DNA from: a virus
Strand: one strand, 5' to 3'
IMG/VR virus record: IMGVR_UViG_3300029998_000080
Location: 1 to 32,869 of that record
DNA length: 32,869 bases
Below, one piece after another: positions 20,158-27,950 of this stretch. A program made the translations under genes and the position numbers. Below the pieces are notes generated by a model. It was given only the letters and a program-made list of their open reading frames with translations, did not search any database and was not told the origin of the DNA. Every line of letters starts with the position of its first letter. Position 1 is the first letter of the stretch.

Positions 20158-22041
20158 TTAATTGTTCAACATTTTTTCTAAATCTTCAACACTTAACAAT
20201 TTCACTCCAATCTCTTCTGCTTTAACTGCCTTGCTTGATAAAGAATTTTTATCTTTCATAACTAAGTATGTTAAATTTTTAGATACACCAGATGCAACTT
20301 TACCTGATTTTGAAATTATGATTTCTTCTAAATCTTTTCGTCGTATTCCAGTAAAACAAAAAGACACATTTTCTAATTCGTTTGTTACCATAATAATATT
20401 TTCTTTTTTTGTTTCAATTGTTATTTGAGGTTTATCTTGTAACCATTCATAAAATGTATCATAAGCATCAAGATATGCATGTGCAGATTTATCTGAGAAT
20501 CCTTTAATTGATAGAATTTCGTCAAGTGATGGTTTACCTTCAAAATGCATTAGTAATTCAATTTTTTTACTACCAAGATTCACAAAGAAATTTGAAGAAT
20601 GCATTAATTTAGATAATTTGACATTTTTTATAGAAGATTGAATACTATTATATATAATTTCAGCCCTTCTCTCACCAAATCTATCTAATGATTCTAATTC
20701 TGATTGTGTTAATTCCAATATTTGTTTAACAGTCTTATATCCAGAGTTATATAACTGATTGATAATACCTTCTGATACATTATCAGCTTCAAGTATTTCA
20801 AAGAAAGATATCAATTTCTTAATTTCTTGTTCTTCAGTTCCTTCAACCATTAATTCTACTTCATTTTCATTCCAGAAAACTTTTGAACTACCAAAAGTTG
20901 GCATTTCAAATCCAGTTGCAGAAACAATTTGAACAATCTTTGGTATTACCAAACCTGACCGAATTATTTTTACAATACTTCCAACTCCTAAATCATGTTT
21001 TTTTACAAATTTATAGTTATTTAAGGTGACACGTGATACTGTAGCACCATCAATATTCACTGGAATTATTCGCCCAACTGGCTTAAGTAATCCGTTTTTC
21101 GAAACTTCTTTTACAATTTCAAGTATGGTTGTTTCTGCTGATTCTGCCCATTCAGGATTCTTATATGCTCTTGCGTATGATGGATTATTGTTAGTTTCAC
21201 GACCAAGTTTTTTTCTGATGTCTTTGTCATTTATATCAAAAACAAGTCCATCAATATCATAATCTTTACCCCATTCAATAAAAATATCATTTAGCTCATC
21301 AAAATTCAAATCTTTTGCTTTGAATATTTTGTATGGTACATTAGATAAATTAGTACTGATGAAATCTAATTGTTCAGATTTATCTTGAGTGAAATCTTCG
21401 CTTGCATAACCATAACGAATATGTTTAGCAAATTTCAAATCTTCGGATGGAGTATCAGAATTTTTAAGTCCAGCAATCATATTACGAGCATTCTTAAATG
21501 GCTTACCATTATCTCTATAAAATACTCTACTATTAAAAACTTGTTTTGGAAAAATCATTTCTCCAATAGTAAACAAATTAATATTTTTACTATCATCATT
21601 CAACTTTTTGTAGTGCAAATGCATAGTTTCGCCAGTGATGCCATTTCCTCTTGACCAAGCAAGTTGTTTATATTCATCTTTAAGAATTGACATACCATCA
21701 TATTTTGATGTACAAACCAATTCTGTTTCTAATGGTAACCCTTTATTTTTCAACCATTTGTGAATTTCTACAATTGTGTGATATTTATCCAATGAATACA
21801 TTGGAAATTTTAAATTTTCTTTTCTGTCTGGATTGACATCTTCGCTATCTTCAATAACGCCAGATTCAAATATTTCATTATCTGGGTCTAATTTTTGAAA
21901 TGTAGAAATTACTTTATCATATTCAGGATCACTGATTTCAGGTTCTCCGTCACGATATTTCTTATTTAGTTTTTTGACTTCAACTGCTGCAGACTCAAAC
22001 ATACCGTATTCTAATAATCGATAAATTTCTGATAATTCCAT
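20158..22041 (-). CDS. ligA: NAD-dependent DNA ligase (LigA type) lacking the Cys4 zinc finger
   Basis: The 627 residues have the LigA domain order. Domain Ia has DPEYD (38-42). The adenylation domain has CTSKYDGMSI, in which Lys113 takes the AMP, and RGNGITGE (131-138). The OB-fold has VGRIIPVNIDGATVSRVTL. A helix-hairpin-helix region follows (VKQILELTQSELESLDRFGE), then a C-terminal BRCT domain (SFCFTGIRRKDLEEII...GVSKNLTYLVMKD). Bacterial LigA has a Cys4 zinc finger between OB and HhH; here that place reads MPTFGSSKVFWNENEVELMV with no Cys, so the finger is lost or rebuilt without metal. It seals nicks during phage replication using NAD. A TATCTTTG box lies upstream. The family call is firm. 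Confidence 0.93.
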   Translation of the reverse strand: MELSEIYRLLEYGMFESAAVEVKKLNKKYRDGEPEISDPEYDKVISTFQKLDPDNEIFESGVIEDSEDVNPDRKENLKFPMYSLDKYHTIVEIHKWLKNKGLPLETELVCTSKYDGMSILKDEYKQLAWSRGNGITGETMHLHYKKLNDDSKNINLFTIGEMIFPKQVFNSRVFYRDNGKPFKNARNMIAGLKNSDTPSEDLKFAKHIRYGYASEDFTQDKSEQLDFISTNLSNVPYKIFKAKDLNFDELNDIFIEWGKDYDIDGLVFDINDKDIRKKLGRETNNNPSYARAYKNPEWAESAETTILEIVKEVSKNGLLKPVGRIIPVNIDGATVSRVTLNNYKFVKKHDLGVGSIVKIIRSGLVIPKIVQIVSATGFEMPTFGSSKVFWNENEVELMVEGTEEQEIKKLISFFEILEADNVSEGIINQLYNSGYKTVKQILELTQSELESLDRFGERRAEIIYNSIQSSIKNVKLSKLMHSSNFFVNLGSKKIELLMHFEGKPSLDEILSIKGFSDKSAHAYLDAYDTFYEWLQDKPQITIETKKENIIMVTNELENVSFCFTGIRRKDLEEIIISKSGKVASGVSKNLTYLVMKDKNSLSSKAVKAEEIGVKLLSVEDLEKMLNN

Positions 22042-22075
22042 ATTTTTTTGTTTTATATTTTTTGTTTATGAAGTA

Positions 22076-22083
22076 CAAAGATA
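22076..22083 (-). promoter_or_regulatory. TATCTTTG -10 element upstream of the ligase
   Basis: TATCTTTGTAC on the minus strand lies 34 bases before the ligase start. A clear TTTG at -33 is missing because the terminator hairpin of the previous transcript occupies that place. Confidence 0.55.
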
Positions 22084-22085
22084 AA

Positions 22086-22124
22086 AAATATATCTTGAAT
22101 AAAAAAATTATTCAAGATATATTT
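22086..22124. terminator. Long-stem terminator after the HAD gene
   Basis: AAATATATCTTGAATAA and TTATTCAAGATATATTT pair perfectly over 17 bases around AAAAA. On the minus strand it follows the stop at 22144 and continues into TTTTTTATC, adjoining the ligase -10 box. Confidence 0.8.
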
Positions 22125-22143
22125 ATGAAATATATGAAATTTA

Positions 22144-22944
22144 TTATATTTTAACTTTTACCTGTTCTGTGTTCCTATTAATTGCATTAGATATGCTATA
22201 AAATTCAGGAAAGTCTAATGATTTTTCCATACTAACAAATGAATCTATCGTGCCAGGAGAAATATCTTTAACGTAATTTGAAAATTTATTAGTAGCATCC
22301 TGTATAGCTAATTGTCTTGTTTTCATTGTAGGTGTAAAATAAAACTCATCTTTAAATGCTTGAGACATTAATCCAATAAAATAACAGCAATCTAAATAAT
22401 TTTCTATTTGATCAGTTGATTCAAATTTAAATAATTGATTATATTTTTGAATATTTGTCAACATTATATTTTTATCATCAGAATCTAGTACATTATCAAT
22501 TATATATCTAACTGAAGAACGAATTGTAGTTGGTTCATGTCCTCTTGTTGTAATAATCGCAAATAATCTTCCTTCTTTTAAAGTTGATAGTAATGATTTC
22601 CATGATGGTCCGAAGTCTTTATTTTTTATTGCTTTTTTGATATCATCAAGTAGTGAATTATCTCCTCTTGCTCCGCTGTCTACAAATTCTGAAAAAGTAT
22701 ATTTAGTATCAGCTTTCCATTCATTATTATCTATATAATTATCTGGATATTTTTCACGTATTTTAGAAAAATCTTGTATTGATATGTCTTTATTTATCCA
22801 TTTGTCATTTTCAAAATGTTGAAAGTGTAAAGGAGTATTCATGATAAGCAAATTATCATCAATATCAAATATAGAATATTGTGAATTACCTACACTTTGT
22901 TGCTCTAAAATAAATGAATTCCAATCTTTGACTATTTTGCTCAT
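22144..22944 (-). CDS. HAD-like phosphatase-type protein with capsid-targeting-like leader
   Basis: The 266-residue protein has a HAD core. IFDIDDNLLIMNTPLH holds motif I with Asp27 and Asp29, and FAIITTRGHEP holds the motif II Thr. A large insertion lies between. HAD proteins of this pattern are common in T4-like phages, with substrate unknown. The residue after the second Asp of motif I is Asp-Asn and not Gly-Thr, so activity is not certain. The opening MSKIVKDWNSFILEQQ contains WNSFILE, which fits the (aromatic)xxFIxE core of MKKYNQFINE and of the T4 leader, with I-L-E before the expected cut. The start lies on the stop of the gene at 22944-23270. Confidence 0.8.
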   Translation of the reverse strand: MSKIVKDWNSFILEQQSVGNSQYSIFDIDDNLLIMNTPLHFQHFENDKWINKDISIQDFSKIREKYPDNYIDNNEWKADTKYTFSEFVDSGARGDNSLLDDIKKAIKNKDFGPSWKSLLSTLKEGRLFAIITTRGHEPTTIRSSVRYIIDNVLDSDDKNIMLTNIQKYNQLFKFESTDQIENYLDCCYFIGLMSQAFKDEFYFTPTMKTRQLAIQDATNKFSNYVKDISPGTIDSFVSMEKSLDFPEFYSISNAINRNTEQVKVKI

Positions 22945-23270
22945 TATAAATTAAATTTTTTTGTAGATTTATACAATTCTGTATCTTTCATATATTCAAC
23001 TATATCATTATATTCTTCGTCTGTTATAGATATTGTACCTTTTTGATAATTTTTCAAGGCAAAAGATATTTTATAACCGCCTGGTTTAAGTGAACTTTTA
23101 TATATGCTGTCTGATTTTATAATAAAATCAGGTGAATTTTGAAATCCGTGATTTTTTCTAAATTCATCATTTGTATTTACATAATCATCAACAACTCTCA
23201 TCATATTATCATAATATCGATCTAATTGAATTTTCTTTGAATAATATTCGCCAAAACTATATACTGTCAT
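22944..23270 (-). CDS. Unknown protein with KFNL tail (minus strand)
   Basis: The 108-residue protein begins MTVYSFGEYYSKKIQLDRYY and ends YKSTKKFNL, the same tail as the plus-strand packaged-type proteins and the only minus-strand example. Its stop overlaps the start of the leader-bearing HAD gene. The middle (GYKISFALKNYQKGTISITD) is beta-rich. Its opening YSFGE is only weakly like the leader. By association it may belong to the packaged set. Confidence 0.7.
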   Translation of the reverse strand: MTVYSFGEYYSKKIQLDRYYDNMMRVVDDYVNTNDEFRKNHGFQNSPDFIIKSDSIYKSSLKPGGYKISFALKNYQKGTISITDEEYNDIVEYMKDTELYKSTKKFNL

Positions 23271-23307
23271 TTAATAATTTATTTTTATTTAATGTATATA
23301 TAAAAAT

Positions 23308-23336
23308 AAAAATCCATCTTAAACAGATGGATTTTT
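23308..23336. terminator. Terminator overlapping the end of the gene at 23319
   Basis: AAAAATCCATCT and AGATGGATTTTT pair over 12 bases around TAAAC, with the stop codon in the loop side. A- and T-runs on both sides let it work in either direction. Confidence 0.82.
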
Positions 23337-24164
23337 CAATAATTTTGTTTTAATAAATTCTTCATCAATTTTAACTAATTGAATATCATGTGAGTTTATA
23401 TAATCATCAATTTCAGTGTTACCTTCTTTTTTTAATTCTCCCATTATATTCCAAACATTCGAATAATCATTATCACCTTTTGATTTCTCAGAAATTAAAA
23501 GGTTAGTTACAATTTTTCTTTTTCTTTTTTCGTCTGAAGGAATATTTTCTAGTATCTTTTGATACAAGATATCTCCTCTGAAATACTCATTAAAGTTATT
23601 GTAATAATGTGTTGGATCGAATATCATAATCTTCATTGATAAACCTTTATTATTATTAAATGCATACCAATCTTTTTCTCTTTCGTTCCATTCATCTTCT
23701 GATACATTTTCATCTGCATCACATTGATTTTGACAATACCAATCTGTTAGAAATTCTAAAAGAATTTTTCTATGCTCTCCTACATTAATATTAGGAAACA
23801 CTAATATTTTATCATTTTTACAATCAATTGATAAACTAAGATCAACCATAAATTCATTTTTGTATTGTCCTTTTGATAATATGTTACCAGCTTGAAATAA
23901 ATAAGAAATTACTGTTGTGTTATCTTCAATTGAGATGTTTTTTATTTCATTTTTTATTGAATTGATTTCATTGATAGCTGAATATTCCATTTGATGAATA
24001 ATATTACATTTTTCATCAACATGTAATATAATATTTCTAGCATAACACTTTGCTAATTCATTTTGTGATGCTCCTTCAAATCTATCAAATCTTTTCAAAA
24101 TTTCTTCTTGTATATATGCTAAACCATTTCTGGTCATCATGCCATCATATGCTTTTAAACTCAT
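23319..24164 (-). CDS. Unknown 281-residue protein
   Basis: It begins MSLKAYDGMMTRNGLAYIQE, an opening I believe recurs in hypothetical proteins of T4-like phages, though I cannot name the family. The N-terminal third is helical with conserved-looking polar residues (NELAKCYARNIILHVDEKCN). The middle has strands (EFMVDLSLSIDCKNDKILVF) and an acidic stretch with two Cys (CQNQCDADENVSEDEWNERE), then NNNKGLSMKIMIFDPTHYYN and a basic helix. It lacks both the leader and the tails. It overlaps the start of no other gene; its stop is inside a terminator. Confidence 0.75.
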   Translation of the reverse strand: MSLKAYDGMMTRNGLAYIQEEILKRFDRFEGASQNELAKCYARNIILHVDEKCNIIHQMEYSAINEINSIKNEIKNISIEDNTTVISYLFQAGNILSKGQYKNEFMVDLSLSIDCKNDKILVFPNINVGEHRKILLEFLTDWYCQNQCDADENVSEDEWNEREKDWYAFNNNKGLSMKIMIFDPTHYYNNFNEYFRGDILYQKILENIPSDEKRKRKIVTNLLISEKSKGDNDYSNVWNIMGELKKEGNTEIDDYINSHDIQLVKIDEEFIKTKLLKNPSV

Positions 24165-24424
24165 AATTCTTTATTTATATTGTTTAATTCTTTCAATTTG
24201 AATTTTCTTAATTCAGAATATTTTATAAATCTTTGCTTTCGAAAACTAAATCCTGGTATTTCAAATAAAGCAATTTCTCCATAACTATTTATGTTATTAA
24301 ATGTATAAATATTACCAATTTTTAATAATCTTAAAGAGCAGTAGCCTAATTCCGCTCCAGTGTATTTTGATGTATTATCAATGCAAACAAATTTTTCACC
24401 TTTTTTATATTGAATTGATTTCAT
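24161..24424 (-). CDS. SH3-like small protein with RKFKL tail (KKGEKFVCIDN type)
   Basis: The 87-residue protein has YKKGEKFVCIDNTSKYTGAE and RLLKIGNIYTFNNI, the pattern KKGDxVxCIxN...LTIGKxYxV that recurs at 25983, 26227 and 29616 and in many phage proteins as a small SH3-like barrel. It ends YSELRKFKLKELNNINKEL. Its stop overlaps the next start by 4 bases (ATGA). Such barrels often bind nucleic acid or protein; no specific role is supported. Confidence 0.75.
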   Translation of the reverse strand: MKSIQYKKGEKFVCIDNTSKYTGAELGYCSLRLLKIGNIYTFNNINSYGEIALFEIPGFSFRKQRFIKYSELRKFKLKELNNINKEL

Positions 24425-24426
24425 AT

Positions 24427-24618
24427 TTAATATTCTAGTTTTTCTCTATTATTTTTTAGATATTTATAGATACTTCCGAATATTTTATAAAAACTACCAA
24501 TTTCACATATTACTTTTCTATTCTCAATTATCATTTTAACTAACTTAGATTGATTACCTGTCAAATTTTTTATATTTGATTCTTTAACCCAGTTAGAATA
24601 TATTTCATTATCTTTCAT
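24427..24618 (-). CDS. Unknown 63-residue basic protein
   Basis: I start at ATG 24618 (MKDNEIYSNWVKESNIKNLT), because the TATATTTG box at 24638-24645 would put the transcript start after the first in-frame ATG at 24651. The protein is helical and Lys-rich (QSKLVKMIIENRKVICEIGS, YKYLKNNREKLEY). It precedes the SH3-like gene by 2 bases and opens this transcript. A small DNA-binding protein would fit but is not shown. Confidence 0.6.
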   Translation of the reverse strand: MKDNEIYSNWVKESNIKNLTGNQSKLVKMIIENRKVICEIGSFYKIFGSIYKYLKNNREKLEY

Positions 24619-24637
24619 ATTCAAGTATATTATTTCA

Positions 24638-24645
24638 CAAATATA
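24638..24645 (-). promoter_or_regulatory. TATATTTG -10 element
   Basis: TATATTTG on the minus strand fits TAnnTTTG, 20 bases before ATG 24618, and directly follows a terminator for the upstream gene. A convincing -33 TTTG is not visible. Confidence 0.45.
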
Positions 24646-24653
24646 CAACAAAA

Positions 24654-24691
24654 AATTGATATAAAAAAATTATTTATTTTTTATATCAATT
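24654..24691. terminator. Terminator overlapping the end of the gene at 24670
   Basis: AATTGATATAAAAAA and TTTTTTATATCAATT pair over 15 bases around an 8-base loop. On the minus strand it ends in a T-rich stretch just before the -10 box at 24638. Confidence 0.7.
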
Positions 24692-25032
24692 ATTGTATTA
24701 AATAATTTGTTAAATTTAGATTTCAAATCATTTAAATCTTTTTCGTATTCATTCATTTCATCTATAACAGCATCTATATCGCAGAAGAAATATTTATTGT
24801 TGTGTTCTATTTTTGAGTTTTTGAACTCTGTTTTATTTAATGGAAAACATAATCCAGTACCTTCAAAATCTTTATCATTTGCTAATCTTTCAACATAATA
24901 ACCAATTGCTACTGCATATCCTATATTATCAAAACCTATACATTTTGTTTTAATAAAACTATTTATATTATCATTATAATATTCTAAAATATATATTGGC
25001 TCTCCTACCAATAAATCTGTCCATTTTTTCAT
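24670..25032 (-). CDS. Unknown 120-residue protein
   Basis: It begins MKKWTDLLVGEPIYILEYYN. A beta-rich N-terminal half (IGFDNIGYAVAIGYYVERLA, KYFFCDIDAVIDEM) is followed by a C-terminal coiled helix (YEKDLNDLKSKFNKLFNTII). The start lies 11 bases after the stop at 25044. I do not recognise it. Confidence 0.65.
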   Translation of the reverse strand: MKKWTDLLVGEPIYILEYYNDNINSFIKTKCIGFDNIGYAVAIGYYVERLANDKDFEGTGLCFPLNKTEFKNSKIEHNNKYFFCDIDAVIDEMNEYEKDLNDLKSKFNKLFNTIIDIKNK

Positions 25033-25043
25033 AATTTATAAAA

Positions 25044-25286
25044 TTAAAATTCATCATAACACCAAATTGGTGTGTGTTCTCCCATATAAGCACCAGCGGT
25101 ATTGAATTCAAAGAATTCTAATGCTTCTTCTTCTGTCATACCATCAGTAATAAATATTTCTATACATTTTGATACTGAGTAAATTAATCTCATTGAATTC
25201 ATTTCTAAACCAATTACTGCATCATCCAAACCATCAGCAGATAATATTCCTTCATCTGGATAATTGTTTATAATTTCTTCTAACAT
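25044..25286 (-). CDS. Conserved phage protein of unknown function
   Basis: The 80-residue protein carries GILSADGLDDAVIGLEMNSM, LIYSVSKCIEIFITDGMTEE and ALEFFEFNTAGAYMGEHTPI. I recognise this as a widespread small family of phages and bacteria whose function I do not know. Its complexity and clear pattern make it a certain gene. It lies between the deformylase-like gene and the gene at 24670 in a tight minus-strand operon. Confidence 0.85.
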   Translation of the reverse strand: MLEEIINNYPDEGILSADGLDDAVIGLEMNSMRLIYSVSKCIEIFITDGMTEEEALEFFEFNTAGAYMGEHTPIWCYDEF

Positions 25287-25301
25287 TTTTTACTATTATT
25301 T

Positions 25302-25736
25302 TCATATTATCAATTTACCATTGATATGATCAAATTGATGTTGAACAGCTATTGAGTTCAAATCTTTTAATGTCAACAATTTATAATTCCAATTTATATC
25401 ATAATATTTAATCATAACAATTGACCTTCTATTAATAGGAAATTCCAAATTAGGTAAACTTAGACATCTCTCCTTATTTTGAATAAAAAGTCCATCAAGA
25501 TATATTTCTGGATTAATAAATACTTCCTTTAAATCAGGATTATCAATTATAAATAAATTTAAATTGTGTCCAACTTGAGGAGCAGACAATCCAAATTCAA
25601 ATTTGTGATAATTAAGAGTTTCAAACATGTTTTTGATTAAGGAAAGTAGAAATGGATTCTCCTTTTTTACGTTCACGTTTATTTTTCTTAATTTTCCTGA
25701 GTTTAAATCATCATATTTAATTATATCTAAAATCAT
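25302..25736 (-). CDS. Peptide-deformylase-like protein with Glu-to-Gln change in the active site
   Basis: The 144 residues carry all three deformylase motifs. FGLSAPQVG (48-56) matches GxGLAAPQVG. ERCLSLPN (89-96) matches EGCLSVP, with metal ligand Cys91. VQHQFDHINGK (131-141) matches QHExDHxxG, with metal ligands His133 and His137. The catalytic base Glu of HExxH is Gln134 here (codon CAA). The family removes formyl from new proteins using iron or zinc, and phage versions are known from marine phages. With Gln in place of Glu it may be slow or inactive, or act by binding only. Its start overlaps the stop of the next gene by 4 bases. The fold call is firm, the activity is not. Confidence 0.88.
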   Translation of the reverse strand: MILDIIKYDDLNSGKLRKINVNVKKENPFLLSLIKNMFETLNYHKFEFGLSAPQVGHNLNLFIIDNPDLKEVFINPEIYLDGLFIQNKERCLSLPNLEFPINRRSIVMIKYYDINWNYKLLTLKDLNSIAVQHQFDHINGKLII

Positions 25737-25954
25737 TTACCGTGCTTCTTTTCTTTCTTCTTTTCTTTAATTTCAGATTTCTCAATCGTCTTTTCTTCTA
25801 ATTTCTCAGATGTTTCTGATTTGAAAAAATCCTTATATTCTTTTTTTGAACAATATTTCCATCCTTGTTCAATGTAAGATTTTATTGATACAACATCATT
25901 TATACTAGCATCAGGTAATTTCTTAAAGGTGTCTTTTTTTCTTAAAATTTTCAT
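25733..25954 (-). CDS. Small charged protein (GWKYCSKKEYKDF)
   Basis: The 73-residue protein begins MKILRKKDTFKKLPDASIND. It has a conserved-looking core IKSYIEQGWKYCSKKEYKDF and a disordered Lys/Glu tail (EIKEKKKEKKHGK). The GWxYxSKxEYK core recalls small phage proteins of unknown function. It is coupled to the deformylase-like gene by a 4-base overlap, and could be its partner or simply cotranscribed. Confidence 0.65.
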   Translation of the reverse strand: MKILRKKDTFKKLPDASINDVVSIKSYIEQGWKYCSKKEYKDFFKSETSEKLEEKTIEKSEIKEKKKEKKHGK

Positions 25955-25982
25955 ATCCTATTTTATTTTTATTATTTATATG

Positions 25983-26237
25983 TTATACTAAATTTAATCT
26001 ATTTAGTTTGTCTTTTCTTTCTTTTCTTTCAAATTCATTGGGTGACAAAAACATTGTTCCTAATGGATTTACAAATAATACATGTTTTGCGTCAGATAAT
26101 ATTCTAAAATGATCTAAGTTAGTTATTTTTCCTTTGTAAATACAACAAATTTCATATGTTTTACCAATTGTTAAATATTTTTCATATCCTCCTGTATTAT
26201 CAATACACACAACTTCATCTCTTTTTTTAAAATTCAT
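25983..26237 (-). CDS. SH3-like small protein (KKRDEVVCIDN type) with RKDKL tail
   Basis: The 84-residue paralog of the genes at 24161 and 26227 has FKKRDEVVCIDNTGGYEKYL then TIGKTYEICCIYKGKITNLD, a beta-hairpin pair, and LSPNEFERKERKDKLNRLNL at the end. Its start overlaps the stop of its paralog at 26227 by 11 bases, the same overlap length as in the tandem array at 30169-31026. Confidence 0.8.
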   Translation of the reverse strand: MNFKKRDEVVCIDNTGGYEKYLTIGKTYEICCIYKGKITNLDHFRILSDAKHVLFVNPLGTMFLSPNEFERKERKDKLNRLNLV

Positions 26238-26499
26238 TTGATAATAAATTATTTATATTTTCTAATTTTTCTTTTCTTTGAATTTTTTTATATTCAGTAG
26301 TTGATATAAATCTACTTAAAAAAACAGTAACTCGTCCTTCATCAAAATCATCTGATTTTACTTGAACATGATAAGCACCATCTATTTTATCAATATACAT
26401 AACTTTATAAGATTCTCCAATTGTTAATGAATTTTCATATCCTCCATCATTTCTAATACAAATAACTTTATCTCCTTTTTTATAATTTGTGTTATTCAT
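26227..26499 (-). CDS. SH3-like small protein (KKGDKVICIRN type) with RKEKL tail
   Basis: The 90-residue protein has YKKGDKVICIRNDGGYENSL, TIGESYKVMYIDKIDGAYHV and VTVFLSRFISTTEYKKIQ, then RKEKLENINNLLSNEF. It is about half identical by eye to the gene at 25983 over the first 40 residues, so a recent tandem duplication is likely. Probable nucleic-acid or protein-binding barrel, role unknown. Confidence 0.8.
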   Translation of the reverse strand: MNNTNYKKGDKVICIRNDGGYENSLTIGESYKVMYIDKIDGAYHVQVKSDDFDEGRVTVFLSRFISTTEYKKIQRKEKLENINNLLSNEF

Positions 26500-26519
26500 T
26501 CAAACCTAATTTTTTAAGG

Positions 26520-27236
26520 TTATTTATCTACCAATTTTTTTCTATCTTCACTCAAATAATTTATAAGCAATTCTGACGCTTTTATTGAACCTGGAGTAGT
26601 TATACTACCAAGATACATATCTAATTCAGGATATTGTAAATATATCGGTAATTCTTTATTTAAATTGAAATCTAAATTATTTTTATGAAAAAAATCTAAT
26701 TCAGATAATGACATTTTAAAGTAATAATTATCTTCACTAAAATATTCTTTTGTCATTCCTGACTTAAACATTGTTCTCAATATAATATAGACTACATCAT
26801 TTTCAAAATCAATTTTTTCTATAAAAATATCATTACGATCACATAATGTACCAAATGTATATTTTTTATCCAATATTATATTTATATGATTACTTGATTT
26901 TAGATATTCATAATAGCCATCATTAATATCTTTTTTCTCTTCTTCATTTAAATCATTATACCCTACACAAATCAAATCTGATGGTGAATTATAGCAACCT
27001 TTATTTCTATATGATGTTATAATAGAACTCTTTATTTCAGAAGCAGATAATTTATCTTCATCGCTTAGAAAATTGGTATTTCTATGAGTAATATTTTGTT
27101 GAATATATTTCTTTATAAAAGAATAATCCAAATCTTCAAATTTTAAAGATAAATCTAAATTTTCTTTATTGTGTTTACTTTCTAATTCCGCTGATTCTTT
27201 TTTAAAATCTAAGTGATGTTGAAAAAAATTATTCAT
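26520..27236 (-). CDS. Unknown 238-residue acidic protein
   Basis: It begins MNNFFQHHLDFKKESAELES. A helical first third (NKENLDLSLKFEDLDYSFIK) is followed by a mixed region with KGCYNSPSDLICVGYNDLNE and a final segment of strands and turns (DNYYFKMSLSELDFFHKNNL). It ends NYLSEDRKKLVDK. Its start overlaps the upstream stop by 8 bases. No family recognised. Confidence 0.65.
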   Translation of the reverse strand: MNNFFQHHLDFKKESAELESKHNKENLDLSLKFEDLDYSFIKKYIQQNITHRNTNFLSDEDKLSASEIKSSIITSYRNKGCYNSPSDLICVGYNDLNEEEKKDINDGYYEYLKSSNHINIILDKKYTFGTLCDRNDIFIEKIDFENDVVYIILRTMFKSGMTKEYFSEDNYYFKMSLSELDFFHKNNLDFNLNKELPIYLQYPELDMYLGSITTPGSIKASELLINYLSEDRKKLVDK

Positions 27237-27495
27237 TTTTAATATTTTTTAATTTGTTGAGTTTTTCTATTCTTTCTTCTTTTAATCTTGCGATCTTATT
27301 TTCTCTTGATTCTATAAGATCTGATATTGTTGTAGACATCATTATATAAGGAACAAAAATATATCCTTGTTCTAATGATCCTGTTGAACCAGAAACAACA
27401 CTATTTGTATTCGCACTTACTGAAATATTACTATAACAATTTGGTGATATTTTAGATACACTATATCTTGATTTTACTGTTTTTAATGAATTCAA
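27229..27495 (-). CDS. Small Ser-rich protein with basic helical tail
   Basis: The 88-residue protein has a Ser/Asn-rich start (YSVSKISPNCYSNISVSANT), a hydrophobic strand (GYIFVPYIMMSTTISDLIE) and a basic helix at the end (NKIARLKEERIEKLNKLKN), a looser form of the shared RKxKL tail. It is coupled by a 4-base overlap to the gene at 27492. Function unknown. Confidence 0.6.
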   Translation of the reverse strand: MNSLKTVKSRYSVSKISPNCYSNISVSANTNSVVSGSTGSLEQGYIFVPYIMMSTTISDLIESRENKIARLKEERIEKLNKLKNIKNE

Positions 27496-27932
27496 TCTCT
27501 ATACATTAATTTTTTATTGTAGTATATACTACCACAGGTTCCTTGTCCATATGTCATAGCAAATTGCCATCCTTTATATTCACATATATCAGACTGAAAA
27601 TGTTCTGTGAAATCATCAATAGTTTCAGTAATTTCAACTCCTTCTTGTTCTGCTAAATCAAATAATGAGTTTAATAGATTAGTTGGATATGGCATACAAC
27701 CATTTTTCCAGCATTTGTCTCTCCATTCATCACCATTTTTACATATTATTCTATTAACTAAAGAATCAAAAGTTTCTTGATCATTAAACATTTTTTTAAT
27801 TCTTTCAATGTTATTATCCTTAATATCTACTTCTAATTGTAATTTTGCTTTAAATTCACGAATACTTTCTTCTCCCTCAGGAGTTTTTAAAAACTCTAAA
27901 TATTCGCTCATTTTCTCTGTAACACTTGACAT
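27492..27932 (-). CDS. Unknown 146-residue protein with Cys/Trp-rich middle
   Basis: It begins MSSVTEKMSEYLEFLKTPEG, a helical acidic segment. Then come NRIICKNGDEWRDKCWKNGC and PYPTNLLNSLFDLAEQEG, and it finishes SDICEYKGWQFAMTYGQGTC followed by GSIYYNKK. The three Cys close to Trp in the middle could bind metal, but the spacing does not match a standard zinc site. The sequence has high complexity and is probably a conserved phage family; I cannot name it. Confidence 0.75.
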   Translation of the reverse strand: MSSVTEKMSEYLEFLKTPEGEESIREFKAKLQLEVDIKDNNIERIKKMFNDQETFDSLVNRIICKNGDEWRDKCWKNGCMPYPTNLLNSLFDLAEQEGVEITETIDDFTEHFQSDICEYKGWQFAMTYGQGTCGSIYYNKKLMYRD

Positions 27933-27950
27933 AATATTATAATTTATTTG

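Noticed and set aside
27492-27932. Zinc finger from the three Cys near residues 77-92
   Set aside because: The Cys spacing does not form two pairs and one Cys would lack a partner.
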